Origin: Epiperipatus broadwayi
Lineage: Eukaryota > Onychophora > Udeonychophora > Euonychophora > Peripatidae
NCBI GenBank assembly: GCA_028023455.1
Contig: JAQFVV010006427.1
Span: 372,001 to 436,000, forward strand
DNA: 64,000 nt
Reading direction: 5' to 3'
Shown here: positions 23,521 through 37,200 of the stretch, piece after piece
Numbering within the stretch: position 1 is the stretch's first letter
Layout of the letters: every line of letters begins with the position of its first letter
Made by a program: the position numbers and the translations under genes
The notes under the pieces: model-generated
What the model was told of the DNA's origin: nothing
Databases searched by the model: none
What the model saw: the letters and a program-made list of their open reading frames with translations, nothing else

Positions 23521-26500
23521 TGACAGCAAACTTTTTTCCCTAGCCATTTATAACTTAAGAAATCTTGGTTATTTATGAATTATTCCTACTATTAATAAAA
23601 TATATAGGATATGTTTATGGCAAATAAATATTAAACTTTTATGTCCAGAAACTTTCATTTTTAATTCTTCAAATAAAATGCTTAATACATTCTAAATTTA
23701 ATATATCTGTTAGATACTAATAATTAAAATATATAATTAAGTGTTTTTGATTGAATTATTAAACTTCATGTATGTAAATAGGAATTGCTTATTTTAATAT
23801 TTATGTTTTGTGACATCACAGATTAACAAACATGACTATGAAATAAAATGGTGGTAACAGTTAGACATTTTATAAATATAAATGAATGTCTTATTTAATC
23901 TTGAGGTATTCATTTTATAAAAGATAAGCAATATTGAGTTAATAAATAAACTTAAATAATTATTAATAGGCCATTCCTTATAAATCACATGATTTACTTT
24001 CTTCAAAAAAACTGCTTTAATATAAATTCATTGCCTTTTATTCTAAATCATATTATGATTTAAAATGGAGGACATTTTAAACTCTTTCCATAAACTTGTG
24101 GTAAAATACATAGCAGTGAGAGTATTCAGACTTCAATTACTCAACAATAATATTCCCTAAAACAAAATAATATATAAAAGAGAGTTACTTAATAATCAGT
24201 ATTATTGTTTGTTGAACATTCCTTCATGAAAACTAATCTTTTTACAAACAATAAATAATTTAATGAGATAATTTTTTAAAATACAAATATTAGATACAGT
24301 ATATACTGTAAAAATGCATGATGATCTAAATCATTTTGAAATTCTGAAGACAGTTCTGAGCTCTATTAAATAATTGTATGCCATTAGACATATTAACTTA
24401 TTGGCACATGCTAATGTCCATTTATTTATATAAATGTAATTAGTGTTGATGTTTTTACATGCATAAACAAGCATATATAAAATTTGAAAGATGGTTAATG
24501 TTTAAAATAACATTATTGTAGGATGCATTTGTTTTAAACTTTGAAGCTATTTATTAGAATTGATTGTCAGTGGAAATTTATAAGCAAAATATTTTACTTG
24601 ATATTTTAAATATTTTTATAAATATAAAAATCAGTATTCATTTATAATTTATTGTTTATACAATTAAGCAACTAGAAAAATGTTTTTTTTTCAAACTGTT
24701 TGAACAATGTAAACATATTCTATAACATTTTCTAAAATTTAAATTAGTAAAGACCTTTGAATGTCAGATTTTGTCTATAGTTTATAACAATATTCATTTC
24801 TTCCATATTAGTTAGTAAAAAAGTATTTTTGAAATTGAATTCAAAATTAAAATGGCATGTAAGTTTTACTCATACTTTATTAACATTATAAATTAAAGTA
24901 CATAATTATACATAGATAAATAAATTAATACAATAATAAAAATCTTTATCTTTGGCTAGAAAGTTTTATGAAAATGTATACTGTGGTTCTTCTTTTCTTT
25001 TTAACTTGAAACCAAATAAAATTTTATCTTAAAACAATCATTACATATCTCACTTTTTTCACTTTTGAATAACAAACATTTAATGTCTTATTACTTAAAA
25101 GCGATAATATTATAGATCGTTTTTTTTATTATCAGAAATAGCAATTTTTAATCACAATTTGAATACAAAAATTCTTAAAATTCAAATTTATTTCCCAATA
25201 TTCTTCATATATGTATGAAAGATGCTCTTTACAGAAAAAAATATTAATGGAATTATTTTGATGAATGGAATTATTGAGTTTGAATTTACTTCCAATTTTC
25301 TTTCAATTTGAAAGAAGATACCTTTTTCACAAAAGCAAAAATATGAATATTTTAGCAAAGATTTTTTTTTCTGAAATTACAACTTTACTTTTTCATGAAA
25401 TTAAATCCCAAGGGATATTGACTATAATTATTATTATGCTCTTATCCAAATTTTGTTAACATGTGCATTGATGAATCCATTTCATTTTCATTTGAATGAA
25501 CTTTTACAATGAAAATTACATATGTAGAATTTTTAATTGAAAGAGGTTTTATTTTAAAATCAAGTTTAAAATTATTTTCTTGGAAAATTGATTTTGTAGC
25601 TTCTTTTTTAAAAAATAGAAATGAAGCTTTAATGCTTATAAATATGAAATAAAACTTTTTACATTTTATTATATATTTAAGAGGGTTAAAACCTTTTGAT
25701 TCTTAAAATTACTTTCATGCATTAATAAAGTTCTGTCTATTGTAGATAATTAGTGCTGAAATAGATTTGACACTGGTAGTTTTTAAACAAACTTTATTGT
25801 TCTTTGTGGAATTCATTTTACTTAAAGTACAAACAGCTATGAACTTTTTAAGACATTTTGACATATATTTTTTGTGGCATTTCTGTTTCAATTTGATTAA
25901 TTTTGGTAAAAACTTTATGCAGTATTTAAGAACTCAAATTTCAGAAGTTAGTTAATGCAATTCACACATATTAATATCAAAATAATGAAATATGATGATG
26001 GAACCAAAAATTACGCAAGAAATTCAAAAATATTATATATAAAATTTTTTACCTTCATTTCTTTTTATCAAGAAATTTTGCATTTTTTTGCAGATGTATT
26101 CTACTGTTTAATTACAAACTAATTTTGTTTTTTTGTTTTTTGTAAATTTAAAAAAAGTCACTTAAATTGAACTTTTTATTACATGAAATAGTATTTTTTG
26201 CTGCAATTCAATAATCTATTCTACTTATACAATTTTATTTCTCTTTTCAATATGTAATATAATCTTTGACATATATTTAAAACTTCCACTCTACTACATA
26301 CTTTTAAAATATATGAATAAAACATCAAAATTTTTGCATTCATTCCATGTATTTATATTTAATTAAAAAATAGATTATAATAACCTTTGATTAATGTGTA
26401 AAGATTATATCTGGCTAGAAATGATATGATAATCGCTCATCTAATAAATGATTATATGATATGATAATTTCTCATCTAATAAATGATTTGTAGTGGTTTA

Positions 26501-29023
26501 TTAATATATTTATTTAAAATAGATAATGACAAAATTATGGATTAAAAAATTTGATACTTGTAAATCAAGTAATTTTCACTCTCTCATTTATTTCAATATA
26601 TATATATATTATGGCCTGTCTATAGGTGGTACGACCCCAAGCAGAGTTTCCAAGTCCCTTATATTAGGCCCTACTTGGATTCTGGTTAGGTTCTATTAAC
26701 AAACTTATTATATCCCGACCATTTTTTTTAACTATAACAATTGAATTTAGATAAGATTAGTATTTATCCCAAGTTACTTTGACATGAGTAAATATTTCTA
26801 AAATAAGATGTATTTTAAATATAATTAACGTGAGACTCGTTTACCTATAAACAGATCACATCCTTTTAACATTAAACAAATACAAAATACTTGTTCAATG
26901 GCATAAGAATACCCAGATACTCCTCCTTATTAAGTATCTACATATGCTCATGACTAACAATAATATATAATATATTATTTTATACTTATAACTATTAAGT
27001 TTTAATTCAATCACTCATTAAATTAATCTGTTAGATAATCACAGATAAACTTTGATTCATATTATGTTTAATAATTAAGATTGGCAATAATCATAAGAAT
27101 AATTTTCTAATAAGGAGATCTCAGGAAAATCATTGATTTATTAATTCTTCATACTACCTATGGAATATCAAGAGGGATTTTACAGATTTCCATGGATAGT
27201 GTATAAATTAAGAAAGGCTTATAATTTAAATTCATAATCAAGCTTTATATGTATGTTCTTTAATACTGAATATTAAAATAATATTATTAACTAAACTATG
27301 ATTAACACTAATACTTTCACTAATAACTAATGTATCATTTAATTTTATATTAATAAATACACTTTAATAATTGGCAATGTCATCAATGACCTATGGAATC
27401 AAGGCAGCATGTAACAAGTAAAAAAAAATCTTTACTAAGAGATTTATGCTTATTAAACTGTTAGATTTGCTTTAAATTGAATTGACTTTTCATTTTAATT
27501 TTGACTGTGTATTTTGAGTTGTGTGGTGTGGTGAAAATGAGCCCAGAAAAGAAATGCAGCAATTAGAATTTAATAAAACTTTTAAAACAATAATTTTAAT
27601 AATATTCATTACAAATGATAATAAACATTTCCATTAATATCAAATTTAAAATAACTAATAACAAAATGATATACATATATTATCATAACAATAACAACAG
27701 AAAATTAATCTTCAGAGTATGATTATTAAACAAAACTAATGATTTCCCATTATATGTTGAGATATTTATCCCTATGTATGTGAACTATATATATCACACA
27801 TTCAGTTTATTAAACAATCATTTTTTTCCTATTTATGGTTCGTTAGTTCACTCTCTACATAATAATAGTACTTGACGATTAAGTAACAATACAAAACAAT
27901 AAGTGAGAACATAGGGTCATAATTCCGGCGGTTATTAAGCAAACAAAATTAATACTTTTATTTTTCATATAAGAAAGAAAATCATTGTATTTAGTTTATC
28001 AATTCGCACATGTAAATACAACCTTCTCTCTGGATTGTGTATATATCATTTTTAAATACCCTTTCATACTAAAATATCGAGTATATTTGTTTATTTAAAG
28101 GATTCATAATCTTTAAACTTAACCGAATTATTAAATAACTATTAATATAACAACACTTGAATTAATTCCTTATTAAATGATTTAGTTCTCCCCCCCCCCC
28201 CATCATAGATTAAAAATATAAATACCAACATTAGAAAAAAGTTCTCTTTTAACTCTCAGCTAAAGTATAAGAACAATTTTAAATCTTCTAGTTGTTCTAC
28301 ACTCCATAAACTTATCATAATGTTTTTATTTTTCCTTATTTTTTTGAAGATTCTGCTTATCCTACGATTCGCGCGAGGTATTTGAGTTACTGCAACAATA
28401 ATCCTTGTTTTGTTCTTTGTTTAGTAATAAAAATTTATTTGTGGCTTGCCTTATTTATTTTAGATGATATATATTTCTCTCTATAGTAAAAGGCACACTT
28501 ATGATTTCAATTAAAAATGTGTTGTGCAATGTTTTTCAGCTAAAACTTTATAGAAACTGACATCCCTGCCGGTATGGCTCAAAATAAATAATTCTATTTC
28601 ACATTGTAATTAAGATTTTATATATATCCAGAATAATAATGAACACTTTTCATTTATTACTAATTTAGTTCCATTGAATTTTAAATATATATACTTAACT
28701 GTTTCCAAGAGATTTACTATTCTTTTATCTATCCTTACTGAATATTTATGGTGTTTATTTATTTCCTTTTGTGTATTACTGCAGTTCATTTTCTCTATGA
28801 CACAATTATTATTACTTTTCAGTGAATATATTCGTTGATTATTCATCTCCGATTATTTCTTCAATATTTAATAATTTTCAAGAGATTATTAGGAATTACC
28901 GATTATTGACTTACCCAGTAGAAAAACGATTAATTTATTCCATTATTTTAACAACAGATCTTATAATTATCCATGTATATTGATGTAGAGTTGCAAATCA
29001 TAAGGTTTTAGGAATTTTTAATC
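23521..29023. other. Long AT-rich stretch, no recognised gene
   Basis: About 5.5 kb with only short chance frames. A less A+T-rich island at 26615-26720 (GGCCTGTCTATAGGTGG, then ACCCCAAGCAGAG) follows a TA microsatellite. It faintly resembles 31985-32020, so it may be a small repeat. A run of 12 C lies near 28190. I see no splice-like coding blocks that I would defend. Confidence 0.4.
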
Positions 29024-29031
29024 CAACTTTT
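29024..29031 (+). other. Target-site duplication of outer Merlin, left
   Basis: CAACTTTT, repeated exactly at 31280-31287 on the far side of the element. Eight bases is the length known for Merlin and the related IS1595/IS1016-type transposases. Confidence 0.85.
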
Positions 29032-29222
29032 GGTAAAACTGACTTATAGCGGTGTGAACACTTCGCCGTCTATTTTTAAAAAAATTAACTATTCCCCCCC
29101 CCCCTAATAACTATATCCAAATTTAATAAGTATATGTAACTATATCTAAGTCTAAATGTCAATAAAAAAAAAGAAGAAAAAAACTTACATTTACATGTGT
29201 ATTTTTCACCTATAGCGGTCTT

Positions 29223-30192
29223 GGTAAAACTGACTTTTAGCTACCCGAACCATTCGCCCTCTATTTTTAAAAAACTGAACTACTTTTTCCCCTCTAATAA
29301 CTGTATCCAAATTTAATAAGTGTATGTAACTATATCTAAGTGTAAATGTTAATAAAAAAAAAAAGAAAAAAAAACTTACATTTACATGCGTATTTTTCAC
29401 TTATAGCGGTCTTTGCTGTATATATAACTGTAAATAAATGACGTATATTAATTCTAAATCTTTTTACATAAAGAAGAATAAATAACAAAAATACGAACTT
29501 ACATTTTTAGGAGTAGTTGGAAGCCACACAAACGAGGAAATGCACGAAGAGGTCGTCGTGTGCGTGCAGATTTCTAAAAGAAAATTCCTGCAGGTAGGAT
29601 GAGAACAAAGGTCTGCTTGTCCCAAATTGGTATTTTAGCTTACGCTTTGCTCTCATCCACAGATTTTCAACATTATTGGTGTGTATAACCTCGTCATCCG
29701 GGTCAACAAAGTTGTGTTGATGGACGACGACAGAGTGGAGATAGACACCATTCGAAAGACCGCTAATATTGTTATATGCAGGCCATCCGTCGCTGATAAT
29801 ATGGGTTCCAGGCAAATCTATGATCACTCGTTCGCTGACCTCCGTCTCGCGAACGATCATTTTAATAGACGTATTATACGACCAGTAAAATGCCAGAGTT
29901 TATTTCTTGTTAGATAAACTGATTTAAAGTTGGATCTTTCTAATTGTGTCTATCTCCACTCTATTTATAGTTAATTTATTTACAGTTATATATACAGCGA
30001 AGACCGCTATAAGTGAAAAATACGCATGTAAATGTAAGTTTTTTTTTTCTTTTTTTTTATTATTAACATTTACACTTAGATATAGTTACATACACTTATT
30101 AAATTTGGATACAGTTATTAGAGGGGAAAAAGTAGTTCAGTTTTTTAAAAATAGAGGGCGAATGGTTCGGGTAGCTAAAAGTCAGTTTTACC
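29223..30192. mobile_element. Inner Merlin DNA transposon nested in the outer one
   Basis: A 970-bp element with terminal inverted repeats of about 220 bp (GGTAAAACTGACTTTTAGCT at 29223; the complement ends at 30192). It is flanked by the exact 8-bp duplication GCGGTCTT (29215-29222 and 30193-30200). It holds the C-terminal part of an IS1595/ISXO2-like transposase on the minus strand. Its ends match those of the host element, so both belong to one family. The inner arms are distinct enough (for example CTACCCGAACCATTCGCC against GGTGTGAACACTTCGCC) to be a different subfamily. Confidence 0.9.
29507..29896 (-). pseudogene. Merlin transposase, C-terminal catalytic half
   Basis: Remnant of the cut-and-paste transposase (DDE_Tnp_IS1595 / ISXO2-like fold). 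Counting from the Met at 29860, PGTHIISDGWPAYNNI (residues 17-32) holds the second catalytic Asp in ISDGW. HTNNVENLWMRAKRKLK (residues 60-76) holds the terminal acidic residue in NxExxW, the family signature. The frame ends at residue 117. An in-frame stop lies just upstream, near 29900. The zinc-ribbon N-terminus and the first catalytic Asp are absent because the inverted repeat begins there. So the protein cannot catalyse transposition, although the remaining frame is free of stops. This suggests fairly recent loss. Confidence 0.85.
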
Positions 30193-30200
30193 GCGGTCTT
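30193..30200 (+). other. Target-site duplication of inner Merlin, right
   Basis: GCGGTCTT, identical to 29215-29222. Removing the inner element and one copy restores the outer arm sequence TATAGCGGTCTTTGCTGTAT, which is also present (inverted, one base changed) in the opposite arm near 31084-31103. Confidence 0.9.
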
Positions 30201-30548
30201 TGCTGTATATATAACTGTAAATAAATTAAGAATATTGACTATAAATGTTTTTACATCTACAGAAGAATAAATAACAAGAAAATGAACTTACATTTAGGAT
30301 CCGTGTGTCGAACTACATCATTCTCACTATGTAATTGCAAAGTATATCTAACTATAAATGTATTTTTTACATGAAGATTAATAAATAAAATGGATGTAAG
30401 AAAACTTACTTTTTTAGGCTCTATTTAGTCTCACCCCAAAAGTCCCTGCTGTAAAAATTATGAACTACTTTTCTCACGTGTCATTTTTGACACGTGTAAA
30501 ATTCTGAACTACTTTGCTTTACTGCGTGGTATTTTGTCTTTATAAAAA

Positions 30549-30698
30549 ATGGCATCTAGAGTGGCTATCACAACAATAGTACCTCCAAATGAGATTATGG
30601 ATGTTTCGGATGTTCTGGCAGAAACATGGAATACTCGACGTCTGATAGAACAATTGCAAACTGTGGAATTGACCACACTTCATCCAAAACATCCATAA
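30549..30698 (+). CDS. 49-codon ORF across the centre of the outer Merlin palindrome
   Basis: ATG at 30549, stop at 30696-30698. It begins MASRVAITTIVPPNEIMDVS and passes through AETWNTRRLIEQLQ. The first 19 codons lie in the left arm, the next 27 mostly in the unique 80-base centre, and the last few run back into the right arm, where the stop arises from reverse-complement sequence. I infer that it is the N-terminus of the original transposase captured when the 5' half was inverted and duplicated. I do not recognise the domain itself. Expression is unproven. Confidence 0.45.
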   Translation: MASRVAITTIVPPNEIMDVSDVLAETWNTRRLIEQLQTVELTTLHPKHP

Positions 30699-31279
30699 TC
30701 TCATTTGGAGGCACTATTATTGTGATAGTCACTCTAGATGCCATTTTTTATAAAGACAAAATTCCACGTGGTAAAGCAAAAGTAGTTCAGAATTTTACAC
30801 ATGTCAAAAATGACACGAGAAAAGTAGTTCATAATTTTTACAGCAGGGACTTTTTGGGTGAGACTAAATAGAGTCTAAAAAAGTAAGTTTTCTTACATCC
30901 ATTTTATTTATTAATCTTCATGTAAAAAATAGATTTATAGTTAGATATACTTTGCAATTACATAGTGAGAATGACATAGTTCGACACACAGATCCTAAAT
31001 GTCAGTTCATTTTTTTGTTATTTATTTTTCTGTAGATGTAAAAACATTTATAGTCAATATACTTAATTTATTTACAGTTATATATACAGCAAAGACCGCT
31101 ATAAGTGAAAAATATGCATGTAAATGTAAGTTTTTTTTCTTTTTTTTTTATTGACATTTAGACTTAGATATAGTTACATACACTTATTAAATTTGGATAG
31201 TTATTAGGGGGGGGGGGATAGTTAATTTTTTTTAAAAATAGAAGGTGAAGTGTTCACGCCACTATAAGTCAGTTTTACC

Positions 31280-31287
31280 CAACTTTT
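31280..31287 (+). other. Target-site duplication of outer Merlin, right
   Basis: CAACTTTT, exact match to 29024-29031. Confidence 0.85.
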
Positions 31288-34200
31288 TTTAAAAAAAAAA
31301 AAATATCTCCAAGAAAAAAAAACTTAGTTACTTATACTTTATGATCAAGAAGCTCTCCCCCCCCCCTCTCTTGAATTTCATATTCCAAGATTGTTTGAAA
31401 CTCTTTGATTGGCTAATATTTTCCCACTTTTTTCTATGAAACAATCATTTATTTTAAAAGTTTTTGGTTTATCATTTTAAAATGACCAATTTTTCGTTTT
31501 TAAAAAATATTGAAATACAATATTTTTAGAAATTAAATAAAGATAGAATTTACTGTTTTAATTTTAAATCAGTATTTTGTAAAATTAAACCTTATTTATT
31601 TACTTTTGAGTGTAGCAAGATTTGATAATAAATAATTTCTATTTTTAAAATCAAATATGCACAAACAATAATTATTAGCATCTGTAACGCATTCTGTTTA
31701 CAAAGTTACAAGTTAAACTTCACTGATTTTAAATACTAAATAATATTAATTGTTCACCCATCTGCATATATACGACTCTATAGGTTATTATCTATGTGTA
31801 TTTTGAGTTAAGATCATTTATAAATTTCCATTAGCTAAACCTGAGTTCAAAACCTATGATCTATTATGTCACTATGATCTTATTTTAATAAGTAAATATT
31901 ATTGGATTTGTAAAATTTAAAATAATACACCAAAATCCTATTTTAGAATAGACTGGGCTAATAAAAAGTGCACAATATATATATATTGTGCCCTTATCTA
32001 TAGGTCATAACAAGGTAGAATGGTCAATTACTAAAAAATTTAAATTTTAAGTTATATTTGTATGATATATAAATAATAGTGGGATAATTACATTTTATAG
32101 TACAATTTAAAGCTGAAAATACCTGGTATATAAAAGTGTAATAAATTATTTTAAAAGAAAACAGTTAAATAAAGCTTAATTATATCCTTGCTTATGGTTG
32201 TAAAAGCTGGCCATATAAAATAATACAGCTATAAATATTTTAAAAGTATATTAATAATTTGAATATAATATTTTAAAACTAATAAATTAAATAAATGCTA
32301 TATGTAGTGTTATAATTATATTTAATAGTCAAATTTAATAGAGTATAGTTTAAAATAAACTTTAGGATGGTGAGAGTTATATTTAGTTCAACATTTTAAA
32401 TTATTTTCCAAATTTTTTATAAAATATATCAGTTTTGGTAATTTAGACCGAGACGTAAATAAAAAATCATTTGATAAAGTTAGTAAACACGTGACTGTAT
32501 ATTATATATCTTCACACACACGCTTGTTAAAATAATAATAAAGTTTGTGAATTATGAAACTAAATATGATTGCCATCGATCCTTAAAGTAAAAGTTGAAA
32601 TATTAAATATTATTTTAATAATTGTTTTTAAAGTTTAAATAATTTTGATAAAACTATAATTGAATTTAAAAATACTATTCTAAGTAATATTTTGAGACAT
32701 TACGTCATAAATTCTTTATTTTAACAGTCTAGTCTGTTATAAAACTAAAATGTGTAAATTTGTTCGCGCTAAAATAAAGATTAACCAATCAATGGAGGTA
32801 AATTAGCAGACAAAAGATAAGAATTAGACGAAGCGGGGGGAGAAGTAATGTGTAAGTGAAAGAGAAAGTAACATTTTTTTAGCTGATAACACCGTAGCTA
32901 GAAAAGTAATATAAATTTAAAATTTTGTATTTATTTTAAAAGTTCTTTTGTAACATATAATATTTTGACTGCCTCTATATGGATTGCTAATTTTAAAAGT
33001 TATCTTACCAGGGAATTTTATTCAAGTTTGACCAAAACCTTACGGTAAAATGGAAGTACAAGGAAAAATACCTAAAAATATTGCTAAAGGAGAAATATTT
33101 GGAAAATGTCTTAATACAGCTTTATTGATGCTCAACCAGAAACTTATGATTGTCACTCAAAGAAATATAATTTGGACGCTATACGAAAACATAAAAGAGA
33201 AGTTACTTGCCATCAGGAAAAAATTATGACTCACAATTTTATAAGGCTACTTTGAAGCTATTTTGTTATTCTCTACGAAAAAAATTTAATATGCGTTTTT
33301 ATTATAAAAAAAAAAAAAAAAATTATGTAAAAGTATAATGAAGAAAGAATATTTATCTTTTAAAAGAGAAATTATAAAAATGTAGTACCAGAATTTTAAA
33401 TAAAGAAAAAAGTAATAGAATAATATGAAAGTGCCATTATGTGTTTTATGGAAAAGAACAGAAAACTTTCTCTGAGAGGAATTAATTAAAATATTATAAA
33501 GTATTCATTGGAGGAAAGGATTGATTTTGAAAATATAAAATTAAATTACTCAATGAAAATGGATCCATGGAAACAGAAAATTTTATTGAAGATTTAAATA
33601 AAAGTACCTAGAAGATGCATCGGAAAAGTCGCGCGGGAAAATACTAGCAGACAATATTCGAAGAGAATATTAGAATTAATAATTGTGTTTCAATATTATG
33701 AAAACCAAGGATTGTCGTCTATGAATATTTACTAAACAGAGCAATAATTGTTTTACTTAAAATAGAACATTAAGTGACTGAAGAAGAAATAATATATATA
33801 TTTTTTTAGCTTTAATATGAACGATTTTCAAGAAAATTCGATAAAGAAGTACCGTAAATATAATTTAAATATTTTTACTGATTATATTTAAAATATAAAA
33901 TGCTATGTGAGATTAGGGAAAACATATAAACATAATTTTAGTAATATTAAAAAATTAAATATAATAGCTTAATAGAATGATAGAAATATTGTTTTAAAAA
34001 TAAAATGTATGTATGGAAGTCTTATATCTACAAGAATTAATGGGATGGTGAAGCCTACAGAACGCGATCGAGAAGATAAAGATCGTTTGGTAATTTTGAT
34101 ATTTATTTATAATGCATAATGTATTTTTTTTTAGATCATCGATTGATTAAGAATGATGTGTGAAAGTTTAATTTATATGTACACATTTTATACAACATTA

Positions 34201-37200
34201 AAACATATTATGAGATAGGAATAATTCTGAATATGCATGCAATAAGTTATTTAAAGTATAATTAATAATATAATTTAACAGGACAATTGTGTGATTCTTT
34301 TGAACTTTCATGTAATAAAGTATTCAGATATTTTAAAATAGTTTGTATATGATAAAATATACGAGGAAAGTAGTAAAAGATTTTCTTATAGAACAGAGGA
34401 ATAGTTTTGAAATAAATGAATTTTATTATTGTTAGAAATGCAGATAGGAACTTGTCGATGTACTGTATAGAAAAATCTTGAGAAATAAGATCGGATAGTG
34501 ACTTGGTAGTACTAGTGGAGAGGAAACCAAGATGATGTTTTTGTTAAGAAATAGAAAAATAAAGTATTTGGATCATAGTTAGTTTGTGTGATTTCAGTAT
34601 AGCTAACTAAGCCCTATGACTGAACACATAGTTTGGACAGTGTTTTTGTATATCTTTAAACTTTTTTGATGTTATAATAAAGCTGAATAAATAGCTTTAG
34701 CATCACTCCTATAATAGAGGTTGGTAGACAGGTAAAGGTCACTCCTCTATAGTGTCTTTAAATTCACTGTGCCATTATTGTCAAGGTTTATGATGAGTAA
34801 TATTCTAGTTATATTTTGATCCTATGCATCTATCTTCGCTATCCTTATTTCGTGAACCTGCATCAGGTCAGAGAGATATTTTCAAAGAAATAATGAATAA
34901 AATAGAACTGAGGATATGTTATCAGTTAAGTAAGAATAGTTTATTTACTGGAATGTGTTAGAATTGTGTAACTTTAAAATTGAAAGTCCAAAATATCATA
35001 AAGAGAGAAAGAATCATATAATACAGTTTAAAATTAATTCGGAAATGAATATAAGATTTTAAAAAGGAGAAATCTAAACAAAGTTTTTTTTTTAAAAAGT
35101 GATAATAAAATTTGAATGTTTTAAATAATATTTAAAAAATAAATATTGCATATTTATTAAGAAAATAATTCAATAATGTGTAATAAACATATATTTGTGC
35201 ATGGTATGTTAATAGTTGTAATATATCATCCGAAGTAAGGCTTAAATGAGAATATTAGACTTAATAAACATCGGATAATGAACAATAAAACCTAATATCG
35301 AATGTATAAGAATGTTTTTTGAATTTGTAGGATTCCATACAACCAATATAAAACTAGAATTTTATTGTTTTGTAGAATGTTTACTACGAATGTAATTTTG
35401 TAAAAATATAATTTTAATAATAGTAGGGATACAAAGTGTTAATAATAATTATATAAGAAATACATTTTGTAACAAGCTAACCATAATAAGAAATCCAATA
35501 ATAATAATACTGTATTTTCTTAAGCATTTAAAAGATAAGAGTTAACTAGGAAAAATAAATAGAAGTTTGATTTTCATTTTTTTATAAACTAGGAAACTAA
35601 ATTGTGATAGGAGAGTAAGGATATCCAATGTACATAATGTAAAATATTGTTATTTATCTATGTTATTAATAAACTTTGTTGTAAATTTATTTTAAAGTTT
35701 TGTGTCTTCGTTGTTATTTCTCCACATGGATGCATGATATCACGATACATTTATAATTGAAACAGACATATAGTTTTTGCACAAAAGGTAAACAATAAAA
35801 GTGTTATAATAATTTTTGAGAATTTATTGGTATGTTAAAATTAAAATATCATAATTTTATATTATTTATTGGTCATAAGTCGGTTGCCACAATATTAAAT
35901 TAAATTATATGCTAATGTTGCCACACGTATTCTGTTGTCAGATTATTAAAATACTACCACGTACGGATTTATTTATTTCATTTCGGAAGAAATAAGATTA
36001 TGTTATACTATTATTGTTATTATTATTATTTATTATTGTTAATTGCTGCGTAGTGAATTATGACATAAAATTCCCTTTTCATAGTTTACTACCGTAATTT
36101 TAAATCAGTTAGAATACAATTTATGAACCTGAGATTTTATTTTATTTTATTTTATTTTATTTAATTGAGCTAGATTCTTATTATAAAGAATATTAAGATA
36201 TGATTATTATTTTAATCGTAGTGAATAGAGCTTAGAAAGTCGTAAGAATACTATAAGTTAGTTATTTGGTATAGTAAAAAGGGGGAATAGTGTTCTTATG
36301 CCATTGAGATAGTATCATGTGGATAATATCTCAATGTAGTCTATCTCGTTTCCCGTATCGTCACTCCATGTCTCATGAAAATAATAAATATTTGTTAATT
36401 CATTTTAAAAATTGAACCGTATTTGTATTTTAAAAGATTAGAGCTAGTAATCATTTTTAATTAGTGCTGGATATTTCATTTATTTAGTTGTTAACTGAGC
36501 TAGAACCCGGAATTTAAACAATATAATTATAATTTGGAGAGGACGAGCGGTGGGGGAGGTTAGAATATATATCAAAAGACTTTTTATTATTCTAATTTCA
36601 GTTTGAAATTAAATCACCCTAGGGATTAGCATCATCGATATTAATAAACACATGGTAGATTAAATTAGTTTTATACAACAAGAAGAGAGACTTAGGTAAA
36701 TTAGTGCAAGGCAGGACAATTATAGATGATGTTAATAGGAGAGATACAAGCATATAAAATTAGATTTATAATATTAACTTGAATTGGATAAATTTACACA
36801 GATTGTATAGCTTATTTTAATTATATGAATAGTATATATATATATATTTCCTTTTCATAAAAAAACTAGATGATTATTGATCTACAGTAGTGCATGAATT
36901 TACAGTCCATATAAATTTAACATATTTACTCAAACAAATCATATTTTAAATAAAATGACCTTTCTTATGAATAATGTAATGTAAATTAATTAAATAAAAC
37001 TAGATTTATTGAAGAAAGATAAATGTTTTTCTTCACAATTTTTTTTGTTATATTTTATTAATAATAATCATCATTTCTGAATTACATTTTTAAGTAGGAA
37101 AATTTATATTAATCTGTCTATTGTTTAAAAACTAGTTTTCAAAAAAAAAAAATTAATTGAACATTTTTTGGATTAAGACAATATAGGTCTATGTTCAAAA

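Larger units (their letters stand above)
29032..31279. mobile_element. Outer Merlin DNA transposon, palindromic
   Basis: The ends are inverted: GGTAAAACTGACTTATAG at 29032 and its complement ending at 31279. Without the inner insert (29223-30192 and one 8-bp repeat) the element is about 1.27 kb. Nearly all of it is a giant inverted repeat whose arms converge on an 80-base centre (30607-30686). The left arm is 29032-29222 plus 30201-30606; the right arm is 30687-31279. A C-run (about 29094) and a G-run (about 31207) mark equivalent points of the arms. It is non-autonomous. The family follows from the inner element, which has the same ends and a Merlin-type transposase domain. Confidence 0.85.

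Noticed and set aside
29507-29896. ISXO2-like domain as evidence of bacterial DNA
   Set aside because: The IS1595-type fold is shared by eukaryotic Merlin elements, and the 8-bp duplications and eukaryotic retroelement neighbours explain it without contamination.
33051-33224. 57-codon plus-strand frame (MEVQGKIPKNIAK...)
   Set aside because: No motif, no adjacent coding sequence; alternative frames look equally plausible, so it is not called as a gene.
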